Below are positions 56,293 to 64,000 of a DNA stretch of 64,000 nucleotides, one piece after another. Source of the DNA: Cystobacter fuscus DSM 2262 (lineage in GTDB: Bacteria; Myxococcota; Myxococcia; Myxococcales; Myxococcaceae). Within the stretch, counting starts at the first letter, position 1. Each line of letters starts with the position of its first letter. Where the stretch lies: the NCBI RefSeq assembly GCF_000335475.2, contig NZ_ANAH02000010.1, positions 431,453 through 495,452 of the forward strand. The letters run 5' to 3'. The translations under genes and the position numbers were made by a program. The notes under the pieces were generated by a model. It did not search any database. It was not told where the DNA came from and worked only from the letters and a program-made list of their open reading frames with translations.

Positions 56293-57720
56293 ATGGCCGC
56301 GATGCGCGAGGCGGGGCTGGGTTCGAAGGGTTGGGGAGATCTGCTGGCCGAGGGGCGGCTGCCCCGTTTCGCGCTGATCTGCCTGGGCGTCTGGTTGAAC
56401 GCCGCCGACGCGCTGGTCACCGCCACCATCATGCCGAGCGTGGGCGCGGACCTGGGCGGCTATGCCTATTTCAGCTGGTCGGTGGCCGGGTTCCTGGTGG
56501 GCGCGATCCTGGCGGGCGCGAGCGCCGGGCGGCTCGCGGAGTTGTTTGGCCTGCGCCGGGCCAGCGCGTTGGCGGGGCTGGTCTGTATGGCTGGTTGCGT
56601 CATGAGTGCGGTCGCGCCCGATGTGGGGCTCTTCCTGGCGGGACGTGTGGTGCAAGGGATGAGCTGTGGTTGGGTGTCGGGCTTCTCCATGGTGGCCGTG
56701 GCCCTGCTGTTTCCGGAGCGGCACCTCGCCCGGGTGTTCGCGTCCATTTCCGGGGTGTGGGGGGTCGCCACGGTGCTGGGGCCGCTGGTGGGCGGGCTCT
56801 TCGCGGAAGCGGGCGCCTGGCGCGGCGTGTTCTGGCTGTTCGCCGTGCAGGCCCTGGCCTTCAGCGCGGCGGCGCTCTGGCTGCTGCGCGGCTCGGCCCG
56901 GCCCGCTGGCGGCGCGGGCATTCCGTGGACGCAGCTCGCGGTGCTCACCCTCGGGGTCGGCGCCATCGCCGTGGCCGATGTCATCCGGCATCCCTGGACG
57001 GCGCTGGGCCTGGTGGCGGCGGGCGTCGCGCTCCTCGGCCTGGTGTTGCGCATTGACGCCCGCGCGAGGGTCCGGCTGTTGCCGCGCCAGGCGGGTGACC
57101 TCCGTACCATCGTGGGCGCGGGCTATTCGGCCATGTTCTGGATGACGGCGGCGTCGATGGGCTTCGCCGTCTATGGGCCGGCCATCCTGCAGACGCTGCG
57201 AGGAATGTCGCCGCTGTGGGCGGGCTATGTGATTGGCGTGGAGTCGATCGCCTGGACCCTGGCCGCTTTCGCGGTGGCGTCCGTGAGCGAGCGCTGGGAG
57301 GCCTTCTGGGTGCGCCTGGGCGCGGTCTGTCTGGTGCTCAGCCTGGTGATCCTCACCGGGTTCATGGGTGGCGGGTCCCTCGCCTGGGTGCTGGTGGGGG
57401 GCGCGCTGCTGGGGGCGGCCTTCGGCTTCTCCTGGAGCTTCATGACCCGCCGGATCATGGCGGCGCTGTCGGACGAGGAGCGCGCAATGGGCACGTCGGC
57501 CACCATCGCCATCCGCCAGACCGGTGCCTCGGCCGGCGCGGCGATCTCGGGCGCGGCGGCGAACGTGGTGGGCTTCTCGTCGGGCCTGACGGTACACACC
57601 GCGCAAGCGGCGTCCATCTGGGTGTTCGCCAGCGTCATCCCGCTGGCGCTGATCGGCGGCTGGGCAGCGTTCCGGTTGACCGGCCAGAATGCCCAGGACC
57701 GCCATCGCCGTGAGGGATGA
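56293..57720 (+). CDS. MFS transporter (DHA2-like)
   Basis: 475 residues with at least 12 membrane helices. Motif A GRLAELFGLRRA between helices 2 and 3, FALICLGVWLNAADALVTAT at helix 1, and RVVQGMSCGW at helix 4. Proton-driven efflux of a small molecule is likely. The duplication upstream may contain its operator. Confidence 0.88.
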   Translation: MAAMREAGLGSKGWGDLLAEGRLPRFALICLGVWLNAADALVTATIMPSVGADLGGYAYFSWSVAGFLVGAILAGASAGRLAELFGLRRASALAGLVCMAGCVMSAVAPDVGLFLAGRVVQGMSCGWVSGFSMVAVALLFPERHLARVFASISGVWGVATVLGPLVGGLFAEAGAWRGVFWLFAVQALAFSAAALWLLRGSARPAGGAGIPWTQLAVLTLGVGAIAVADVIRHPWTALGLVAAGVALLGLVLRIDARARVRLLPRQAGDLRTIVGAGYSAMFWMTAASMGFAVYGPAILQTLRGMSPLWAGYVIGVESIAWTLAAFAVASVSERWEAFWVRLGAVCLVLSLVILTGFMGGGSLAWVLVGGALLGAAFGFSWSFMTRRIMAALSDEERAMGTSATIAIRQTGASAGAAISGAAANVVGFSSGLTVHTAQAASIWVFASVIPLALIGGWAAFRLTGQNAQDRHRREG

Positions 57721-57816
57721 GGAGCACTTCTGTTTATCTCGTTTTCCTTGAAAAAATGAATGTTCTCGTCCAGGAAGCGATGGTCACGAACTCGTGGCCT
57801 CGAGGAGGAGAACGTC

Positions 57817-59454
57817 ATGCGCCGCACCCGACCGGATGAGTCGTTGCTGGTGATTCACCCCCGCCGTACACGAGTCCTGGGGCTCGCGGCCATGACGCTC
57901 CTCGCGGCCAGTGTCGGTTGCGCTGGCGCCCCGGAGCTGGAGCAAGAGGAGAGCACGGGTGTCCAGGAGGCGGCAGCCGGAGCCCAGGGCAGCATCCTCT
58001 TCGTCGGCAACAGCTTCACCCACGGCCACGAGGAGCCGGTCTACTCGTACAACAAGGGCGCGATCACCGATGCCAACAACTCGGGGCAGGGCGGTGTGCC
58101 GGGCATCTTCAAGAAGCTGACCGTCCAGGCCGGCCTGGCGTACGACGTCACCCTCGAGACGGTCAGCGGAGAGACCCTCAGCGGGCACTACTCCACGAAG
58201 GCGGCGATCATCGGCCGCGCCTGGAACACCGTCGTCCTGCAGGAAAACAGCACGCGTCCCCTGCCCACGGCTCGGGGAGGCAATCCCACGGCCTTCTTCA
58301 CCGCCTCCAATGATCTGCGCAATCTCGTGTTGACGGCCAACCCAGCGGCCCGCCTGTTCCTGTACGAGACCTGGGCGTCACCCGCGTCGGTCTCGGCCCA
58401 GGGCTACACGAGTGGCATCGCGGGCCTGCAAGCGATGCAGAGCGACCTGCGCACCGCGTACTTCAAGGCGTATGACGATTTCGACTTCACGGGCGTGGCC
58501 CGGGTAGGCGACGGGTTCCTGCGCGCGGTCGAGCAGGGTCTGGCGGATCCCTCCAATGGAACCTCCGCGGGGACCTTCAAGCTGTGGAGCACCTCGGACA
58601 ACCGCCATGCGAGCAAGTACGGCAGCTACCTCGCGGCGGCGGTGCTGTACGCGAAGATCACCGGGGCCGACCCGCGCACCCTGTCCGTCGGCGCGGGCAG
58701 CGCGGCGGCCGAGCTGGGCATTGGCGCGACCGATGCCTCCAACCTCAACCGCATCGCCTACGAGAGCGCCACGTTGCCGGATCCAATCGGCGCTCCCGTG
58801 TCCCAGCCCCTGCCCGCCACCCGTGCGAGCTTCACGGGCTCGGTGACGACCGGTACCCCGGCCAACCTCACCGGCAATGCGCAGTTGAGCTCCCTCACCA
58901 CGTCGGAGGGCACCTTCACGAATCTCCTCGGCGCGACGGCCAGTGGCATCACGGGGACCAACACGCCCAACTCGCGGGGCTCGACGCCCGCGAGCGCCCC
59001 CGCGGCCGCCTCGGGCCTCTCCGTGAATGACGGCGCGAACAACCTGGGCGCGGGCAACTTCCAGTTCGGCACGGCCTTCACCGCGAAGACCCGCTTCTTC
59101 ATCGTCGAGAGCGCCCTCGCCTCCGGCACGGTGGGTGATGACACCGTCGTCACGCTGATCGATGCGTCGAACAATCGGGTCGGCGCGTTCTCGCTCTCCC
59201 TGGTCGCGAGTCAGTTCACCGCCTCGGCTGGGGGCAACACGTCGAACGCGCTGGCGACGATCAACTACACGGGCGGCGTCGCGAGCGTCACCGGCAGTCC
59301 CCCGGGCTCGGTGCAGTCGAAGCTGGGAGCGGTCACGTTCTCGCTGGCGGATCTGGGTGTCACCAACCCCACGAGCATCAGCTCCGCCACCGGCATTCGA
59401 CTCACCAGCTCCACGCTCGATCCGAACGTGGTTGGCCTCTACACCGTGCCCTGA
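57817..59454 (+). CDS. SGNH-hydrolase-type lipoprotein
   Basis: 545 residues from ATG 57817 (GGAGGAG upstream). Signal with lipobox SVGC near residue 35. ILFVGNSFTHGHEEP is the SGNH block I (Ser in GNSFT) and DNRHASKYGSYLAA the block V (Asp-x-x-His). DUF4886-like. The C-terminal 230 residues are Thr/Ser/Gly-rich beta repeats that may bind surfaces. A secreted esterase or acetyl-xylan esterase is possible. Confidence 0.75.
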   Translation: MRRTRPDESLLVIHPRRTRVLGLAAMTLLAASVGCAGAPELEQEESTGVQEAAAGAQGSILFVGNSFTHGHEEPVYSYNKGAITDANNSGQGGVPGIFKKLTVQAGLAYDVTLETVSGETLSGHYSTKAAIIGRAWNTVVLQENSTRPLPTARGGNPTAFFTASNDLRNLVLTANPAARLFLYETWASPASVSAQGYTSGIAGLQAMQSDLRTAYFKAYDDFDFTGVARVGDGFLRAVEQGLADPSNGTSAGTFKLWSTSDNRHASKYGSYLAAAVLYAKITGADPRTLSVGAGSAAAELGIGATDASNLNRIAYESATLPDPIGAPVSQPLPATRASFTGSVTTGTPANLTGNAQLSSLTTSEGTFTNLLGATASGITGTNTPNSRGSTPASAPAAASGLSVNDGANNLGAGNFQFGTAFTAKTRFFIVESALASGTVGDDTVVTLIDASNNRVGAFSLSLVASQFTASAGGNTSNALATINYTGGVASVTGSPPGSVQSKLGAVTFSLADLGVTNPTSISSATGIRLTSSTLDPNVVGLYTVP

Positions 59455-59485
59455 TCTGGGCGCGCGCCGTGCCCGCCGCCCAGGG

Positions 59486-61363
59486 CTAACGCGCGAACTG
59501 GCAGCCCGGCTGGTATCCCCCCTCCGGCGCGGGGGCCGGAGCCGGGCAGCTCCTGAGGATCCCGTCGGCCGCGAGATAGGACTGTGGGTAGCTCGTGAGG
59601 GCCATGCGCACGGAGTAGCTCACGTCCTCGTAGCGCCGGCGGTCCGCCGCGGTGACGTTCACGTAGAGCTTGCCGCCCCGGATGAAGCGCGGCTCGAGGC
59701 AGAAGCAGCCTTGGGCCCGCGCGGTCACCGTCTCGGTGTTGCCCTCCACGGCGCGGGTGTAGAGCAACTCGGGCGGGCCCGCGCCATGCCACGCGGGACG
59801 CGGGGCCGGCTCGTACATCAGCGTGAAGGGCTTCCCCGCGCTCGTGCCCACCTGCGTGCACGCCTCATTCTTCCCTGGCTGGTTGCCGTCACAGAAGAGG
59901 ACGTCCAGCGCCAGGCCATGCACCGACGCTCCATCGGGTAGCAGGCCGACCTGCCACTGCAACTCCCACGTCCTGTCCAGGGGCCCGGCGGAGGGATCCT
60001 GTGGCGGTATGTCGATGACATAGGTGTCCACGTCGCCGGGCACCGCGTCGTAGTCGTGTGCGCCTCGGATGCCTCCCGCGCTCGGACTCTGGAGCGCGTT
60101 GAGCCGGCCGTGACCATGGCCCAGCGTCCCGCTGAGCACCGTGGCGTTCGCGGGAGGCACGGGAAAGCCACTGCTCGTCGGAAGGTCCATCGCCATGGGG
60201 ACGGTCCTGGGCTCCTCGCGCGACTCCTCGTCCGGGTCCCGGCTCCAGCGCAGCTCGACGGTGTACTCGCGGTCATCCGCCTGGTCCGTCCCCTCGTTGC
60301 TCACGTGGACGTACAGCTCGAGTTCCGTCGAGTGCGAGGGGATGGGGATGACGCCCTCGAAGTTCTCCAGGTTCGGGTGGGACGCGGACTCGTTGCGCTC
60401 GGAGCGCAGGCACAGCGCCGACTCGCACAGCGCGTTGACGCGCTCGAGGATGTCCGGCTCCCCTTCTCCGTCCTTGGGGCAGGTGGTGGGCTTCGTCCTG
60501 CACTGCACGGCTCGCTCGGAGACAGGGGTTGAGCCCTCCACCTCGCTCAGCACCTGGACCCTGCGAGCCGAGCGCCCGGGCAGGGGCGGGAAGCGTCCCG
60601 GTGTCTGGCTCCAGGAAACCTTGTAGTGCAGCCGCGTGGGGGGTTCCCTCCCCTGGCCACTGGAGAAGGAGGCCAGGCGCAGCGGCAGGTAGTCCTGGTC
60701 CGTGGAGTGCTCGAGCCGTCCCTTGATGAGGTACGGCGTGCCCGAGGGGCTGTCGATGCGCACCAGGCCCCGCTCGGTGGTGGTGTCGTTCGGCTCGTTC
60801 TCGTCCAACTGCTCGTAGAGGCGCACCTCGAGCGTGTAGGGGGCATTCAGGGTGACGGGTTGGGACTCGGGGGGCGTGAGGGGAGGGTGGGCTCGCACCA
60901 CGAGCTGAACGCGGCCCGGCGAGACCTGGAGCACCCGGCCGAGGTCCACCGGGTCCGTCCGCGTCGGGTTCGGTGCGACGACCACGGCCGCGGACGCCTC
61001 CTGGCCCTCCTCTCCCGTCAGTACGGTGAGCGACGGCTGGACGAGCCCGGGCAGTGGGGGCTGATTGTCCAGGGTCAGGCGCACGGAGAGGATCTTCGGT
61101 CCGCCGTTGGCGGATGCGGGCACCTGGAACACGAAGCGGTCCGTGTCCTGGTCCGTGGTCAGGTTCGCCTCCACGTGGACGGACAGCCCCTCCCCCTCGG
61201 GCACCAGGGACAGCGTGGAGGGCACGGTGTCGTTGTCCTCATAGACATCCGGGAGGGGAACGACTCCCGTCCCGGCGTCCGCCGGGGAGGGACGCGGGGT
61301 ACAGGCGGCGAGCAGACCGGCCAGGACGAGTCCGACTCTCCACATTCTCGAATCGACGCGCAT
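59486..61363 (-). CDS. Large lipoprotein, unknown function
   Basis: 625 residues. Lipobox LLAAC after MRVDSRMWRVGLVLAGLL. Contains PPC-like repeats starting DVYEDNDTVPSTLSLV and DENEPNDTTTERG (the E-x-N-D-T/S opening of bacterial pre-peptidase C-terminal domains). Cysteine-rich at the middle and C-terminus. No protease domain seen. Probably an outer-membrane surface protein. Confidence 0.75.
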   Translation of the reverse strand: MRVDSRMWRVGLVLAGLLAACTPRPSPADAGTGVVPLPDVYEDNDTVPSTLSLVPEGEGLSVHVEANLTTDQDTDRFVFQVPASANGGPKILSVRLTLDNQPPLPGLVQPSLTVLTGEEGQEASAAVVVAPNPTRTDPVDLGRVLQVSPGRVQLVVRAHPPLTPPESQPVTLNAPYTLEVRLYEQLDENEPNDTTTERGLVRIDSPSGTPYLIKGRLEHSTDQDYLPLRLASFSSGQGREPPTRLHYKVSWSQTPGRFPPLPGRSARRVQVLSEVEGSTPVSERAVQCRTKPTTCPKDGEGEPDILERVNALCESALCLRSERNESASHPNLENFEGVIPIPSHSTELELYVHVSNEGTDQADDREYTVELRWSRDPDEESREEPRTVPMAMDLPTSSGFPVPPANATVLSGTLGHGHGRLNALQSPSAGGIRGAHDYDAVPGDVDTYVIDIPPQDPSAGPLDRTWELQWQVGLLPDGASVHGLALDVLFCDGNQPGKNEACTQVGTSAGKPFTLMYEPAPRPAWHGAGPPELLYTRAVEGNTETVTARAQGCFCLEPRFIRGGKLYVNVTAADRRRYEDVSYSVRMALTSYPQSYLAADGILRSCPAPAPAPEGGYQPGCQFAR

Positions 61364-61515
61364 GGGCTTCTCCGGGAAGGTGACCGTGAGTGCCAGAGCA
61401 TTCCCGCTCTCTGTCGGGCCGGCGAGAATTCATCCGCGTACGCAAGGCCCACGGGACCGGGTCGTGTTGTCAGCGACCCGAGCGCCGCACCGTCCCTGCC
61501 CGCCCGGAGGGTGTC

Positions 61516-62349
61516 ATGGTGCATGGAGAGGAAAAGGCGCGGGAGATGGCTCGCTCCCTGCTGCCGTCGGTCAATCGGGAAGCTGCACGTGCTGGGAGGG
61601 TCGCCATCCACCGCGCCCATCGCCGTCAGTTCCGCGTGGAGATGAATCGGCTCGTGCGCGATCCCGAGTCGTTCGATGAGCGCGCTGGTTTCGACGCGCA
61701 ACCCGTCGTGGACATCCGTCAATTGATGGGGCACCGGCGCTCGGGGGACAAGGTCGCCCCTTTCATCCGCTGGGCCACCGCCCGCGCCCGGTCCATTCCC
61801 CGGGAGAGCCGGCTGAGTCACATCCGCGCCCTCGTGCCTCGGGGTCTCATTGGAGACCATGCGTTGGCGCACATCCGGGAGCGCGAGGAGTTCCAATCCC
61901 CGGAAGAAGTCGAGCGGAGGAGGGCGCGGCGTTCGAGCCATCAACGCTCCTTCCTGCTCGATCGGGGAGAACAGGCCACACTGCTTCATGCCCTGTTGCA
62001 TGCTCCGGGCGGACACCGCGTCTTCAACCAATGGCTCAAGGCACGTCATCTCCTCCACTCCCGTCAGGAGTTGAAGGGCTGGCATTGCACGTGCGTCCCC
62101 AGGTGCCGCATCCCGAGCCGGCTGGACGCCGCCCTTCCCCCAGCCCGTTTGCTCCTGGGCGCGCATGACGTGCTGCCGTTCCTCGCCGCCATCTGGGGCC
62201 CCGAGGGCGAGTCCCGGAAGCGCCGCCGCACTCCCCTCGACAGTCCTCGGAGCACCGTGAACACCTTCCTCCGAGCCTTCAAGCAGTGCCGGGGCGACGT
62301 GCTGGCCACGGCGCGGGTCCTGGGCCTGGCGCCGCCCCTCCCCGACTGA
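61516..62349 (+). CDS. Hypothetical Arg/His-rich protein
   Basis: 277 residues from ATG 61516 with GGAGGG 5 nt upstream. Basic, helical, no signal peptide. DKVAPFIRWATARARSIPRE and LVPRGLIGDHALAHIRERE are memorable segments. It feels like a conserved myxobacterial family but I cannot name it. Nothing in it suggests an enzyme. Confidence 0.6.
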   Translation: MVHGEEKAREMARSLLPSVNREAARAGRVAIHRAHRRQFRVEMNRLVRDPESFDERAGFDAQPVVDIRQLMGHRRSGDKVAPFIRWATARARSIPRESRLSHIRALVPRGLIGDHALAHIREREEFQSPEEVERRRARRSSHQRSFLLDRGEQATLLHALLHAPGGHRVFNQWLKARHLLHSRQELKGWHCTCVPRCRIPSRLDAALPPARLLLGAHDVLPFLAAIWGPEGESRKRRRTPLDSPRSTVNTFLRAFKQCRGDVLATARVLGLAPPLPD

Positions 62350-62419
62350 GGGGGGAGACCACCGGGCTCGCGCGCCACGAGTCGTCTGACTCCTTCGCCG
62401 CTAGGATGCGGACCCGGAC

Positions 62420-63391
62420 ATGGAACTGGACATGACTACGGTCGAACTCGCACGGGCCGCGTGCCTCATCCTCATCGCCGCGCTCATGGTCGTGGCGGTG
62501 ATCCGGCGCAGGCGGTGGGAAGCGTGGCTGCGCGACATGGAGGACGTGTTCGCCCAGCATGGCGTCACGCTCGCGGACCACGACAAGTTCCGGTGGGTCG
62601 CGAAGCCCGTCGAGGCGTCGGAGGTCGAGCTGGAGGGCTTCGTCGAGGGCCTGCTTCCGCCTGGGGCGGACTCCGAAAGGGTGAGCGGGGCGAGCAGTTC
62701 CCGGTTGAAGGTGCCGTTGCCCGGAGGGGGGCTGTTGATGATTCCTCCGGATCTCGTCGAGCCGCTCTTGGGCCCGCTGCCGCCCGTGCCGCGCGTGCGC
62801 ACGGGCGAGGCCCGGTTCGACGCGGCGTTCTCGTCCTTCGCCCAGGGCGGAGAGCCGCCGCGCTGGCCGAGCGGCGCCCCCTTTCTCTCGCCCGAGGACC
62901 TTGCCTTCCTTCAGGCCCACCGGATGCGCTGGCTGCGGTGGAATGACGACCTGCTCGAGGTGGCCTTCGCGCCGCGGACCCCCGCGGATGCGGTGCCGCT
63001 GCTCGCCTTCGCCCAGGCGCTGCGCCGCGGGCAGCAGGGCCGCGCGGCGTCGACTCCCCCGGCCGCCGCGCCGTCCATGCCCGTGGTGCCCGTCGCGGGT
63101 CTCGAGCCGGAGGAGCAGATCTGGTTCTTCTTCGCGTTCGGCGGCGTGATGATGTTCTCGGCGTTCGCCCCCCACTTGTTCGACCCATTGAAGGATGTGG
63201 TGTCGCTGCACGTGTGCGGCGTCAAGGGACTCCAACTCAGCAACGAATGGGCCCTGTGCCCAGACGGACGCGAGGTGCTGGGGGCCGCGCTGCTCGCCGC
63301 GGCGTGGATCGGGCTGCTGCCCCTCCTCGCCTTCCGACTGCTGCGCAGCCTGTCCCGGTTGGACAGTCCCGGGGAGCGGCCAGCGGCGTAG
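62420..63391 (+). CDS. Membrane protein, unknown function
   Basis: 323 residues from ATG 62420. An N-terminal helix (ACLILIAALMVVAVI), a soluble middle domain, then two C-terminal helices (WFFFAFGGVMMFSAFAP and VLGAALLAAAWIGLLPLLAF). Between the latter, a periplasmic loop holds two cysteines (VCGVKG, ALCPDG). No known domain recognised. The group II intron follows 23 bp after the stop. Confidence 0.65.
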   Translation: MELDMTTVELARAACLILIAALMVVAVIRRRRWEAWLRDMEDVFAQHGVTLADHDKFRWVAKPVEASEVELEGFVEGLLPPGADSERVSGASSSRLKVPLPGGGLLMIPPDLVEPLLGPLPPVPRVRTGEARFDAAFSSFAQGGEPPRWPSGAPFLSPEDLAFLQAHRMRWLRWNDDLLEVAFAPRTPADAVPLLAFAQALRRGQQGRAASTPPAAAPSMPVVPVAGLEPEEQIWFFFAFGGVMMFSAFAPHLFDPLKDVVSLHVCGVKGLQLSNEWALCPDGREVLGAALLAAAWIGLLPLLAFRLLRSLSRLDSPGERPAA

Positions 63392-63414
63392 GCGCTGAAG
63401 GTGTCAGACGATTC

Positions 63415-64000
63415 GTGTGCGCCAGGCAAAGCTTGGGTGAGGAGGAAGCGATGTAGGAGCGGAAACTTCACGAAGGGACCCTGCGGGTTCAAACCCCGCC
63501 CGGCAAAGGAGGCCACCAGCCGGAAGCGAGTCTTGCGTGGTGCCGGGGCAACCCGGGCTGCGAAGCGTAGACAGCGAGTATGTGGGCCGCGTGATTGAGC
63601 CTCGAAAGATCTGAATCGTCGCGAGAGCCGACGCCGTACGAGTAGCGGAAGGCCGCAGCCCAGGGCCGAAACAGGCCAGGTCCTGGGGTCTCGCCGGGGT
63701 CTGAGAGCGGGGCACGCAGACAAGAGGGTCCTCCAGGAACCTGGGAGGTGCTGACGACTCCACGTCGAAGTGGCCGGAGGGCAACCGGAAGAAAGCCCAG
63801 GCCCGAGGGAGATGGGCGCCCGACTCCCGCGGGAGCGAAGGACGGGTGGCGGTGGTAGCGCGCTGGCGAAGGAAACGAAGCCGGGCGTGAAGGTCGTCAG
63901 GAAGTCGGAGTGCCTCGTAGTACCGCTGAAGCAGGGGAACGCACCCGGGCGGACCCTGTGGAGGGAAGGGGGCACCGGAACATGGAACCGAGGGAGGGAA
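63415..64000 (+). mobile_element. Group II intron, 5' part (truncated by window end)
   Basis: Begins GTGTG (63415-63419), the GUGYG start of group II introns, 23 bp after a stop codon. The following 570 bp are non-coding and strongly structured. The end region GTAGTACCGCTGAAGCAGGG and GGAGGGAAGGGGGCACCGGA resembles the stretch ahead of the intron-encoded reverse transcriptase; an ATG at 63975 may start it. Domains V and VI and the RT lie outside the window, so class and activity are unknown. Confidence 0.7.

Overview
The window is GC-rich with GTG starts, strong wobble-position GC bias and a myxobacterial gene set: PEGA-domain Ser/Thr kinase, many secreted lipoproteins, an Imm26-type immunity gene, a mannose-type PTS with HPr kinase, and secreted cellulase and pectate lyase. 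A cellulolytic myxobacterium of the Cystobacter/Archangium group is my best guess. No rRNA, tRNA or CRISPR array was seen.

Layout. (1) 1-13950, core functions: a ClC channel (5' end cut by the window), a HIT protein, a GT22-like mannosyltransferase, then hprK-rapZ and a complete mannose-type PTS (IIA, IIB, IIC, IID, HPr, EI), an MgtC-like protein, a lipoprotein, and a PiT phosphate transporter with its DUF47 partner. (2) 14114-17243: a sphingosine-1-phosphate-lyase-like enzyme and an FGGY sugar kinase. (3) 17244-18910: a gene graveyard with a ureD fossil, a frameshifted toxin tail and an Imm26 immunity gene. (4) 18911-21487: a DUF5916 outer-membrane protein with a CBM9-like domain.

(5) 21493-30941 is the most interesting region. 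Nine minus-strand genes, mostly with 4-bp overlaps, look like an undescribed RiPP (modified peptide) pathway. In transcription order they are an NPPF methyltransferase, a small Cys-free precursor-like protein, two B12-type radical SAM enzymes with a CX4CX2C cluster motif, an arginase-family protein (candidate peptide arginase), a GNAT acetyltransferase, a DUF692/MNIO oxidase, a 214-aa partner-like protein, and a second DUF692/MNIO oxidase.

(6) 31384-33187: an EamA exporter and a divergent AraC regulator. (7) 33279-42936 is a second candidate biosynthetic locus. A GriI-like aldolase, a GriH-like 3-dehydroquinate synthase II, aspartate kinase and an FAD monooxygenase lie beside a multicopper oxidase, an amidohydrolase, a PaaK-like ligase and a desaturase. 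This suggests aminohydroxybenzoate or phenoxazinone-type chemistry. (8) 43150-47855: an IS91-family fossil, a small winged-helix protein, and a TPR protein, spherulin-4-type lipoprotein and PEGA kinase in a row. (9) 47869-59454, carbohydrate degradation: GH8, a secreted protein, a P450, pectate lyase, GH6 cellulase with FN3 and CBM3, an MFS transporter and an SGNH lipoprotein. LacI-type palindromes lie about 90 bp upstream of the pectate lyase and GH6 genes. (10) 59486-64000: hypothetical proteins and the 5' part of a group II intron running off the window.
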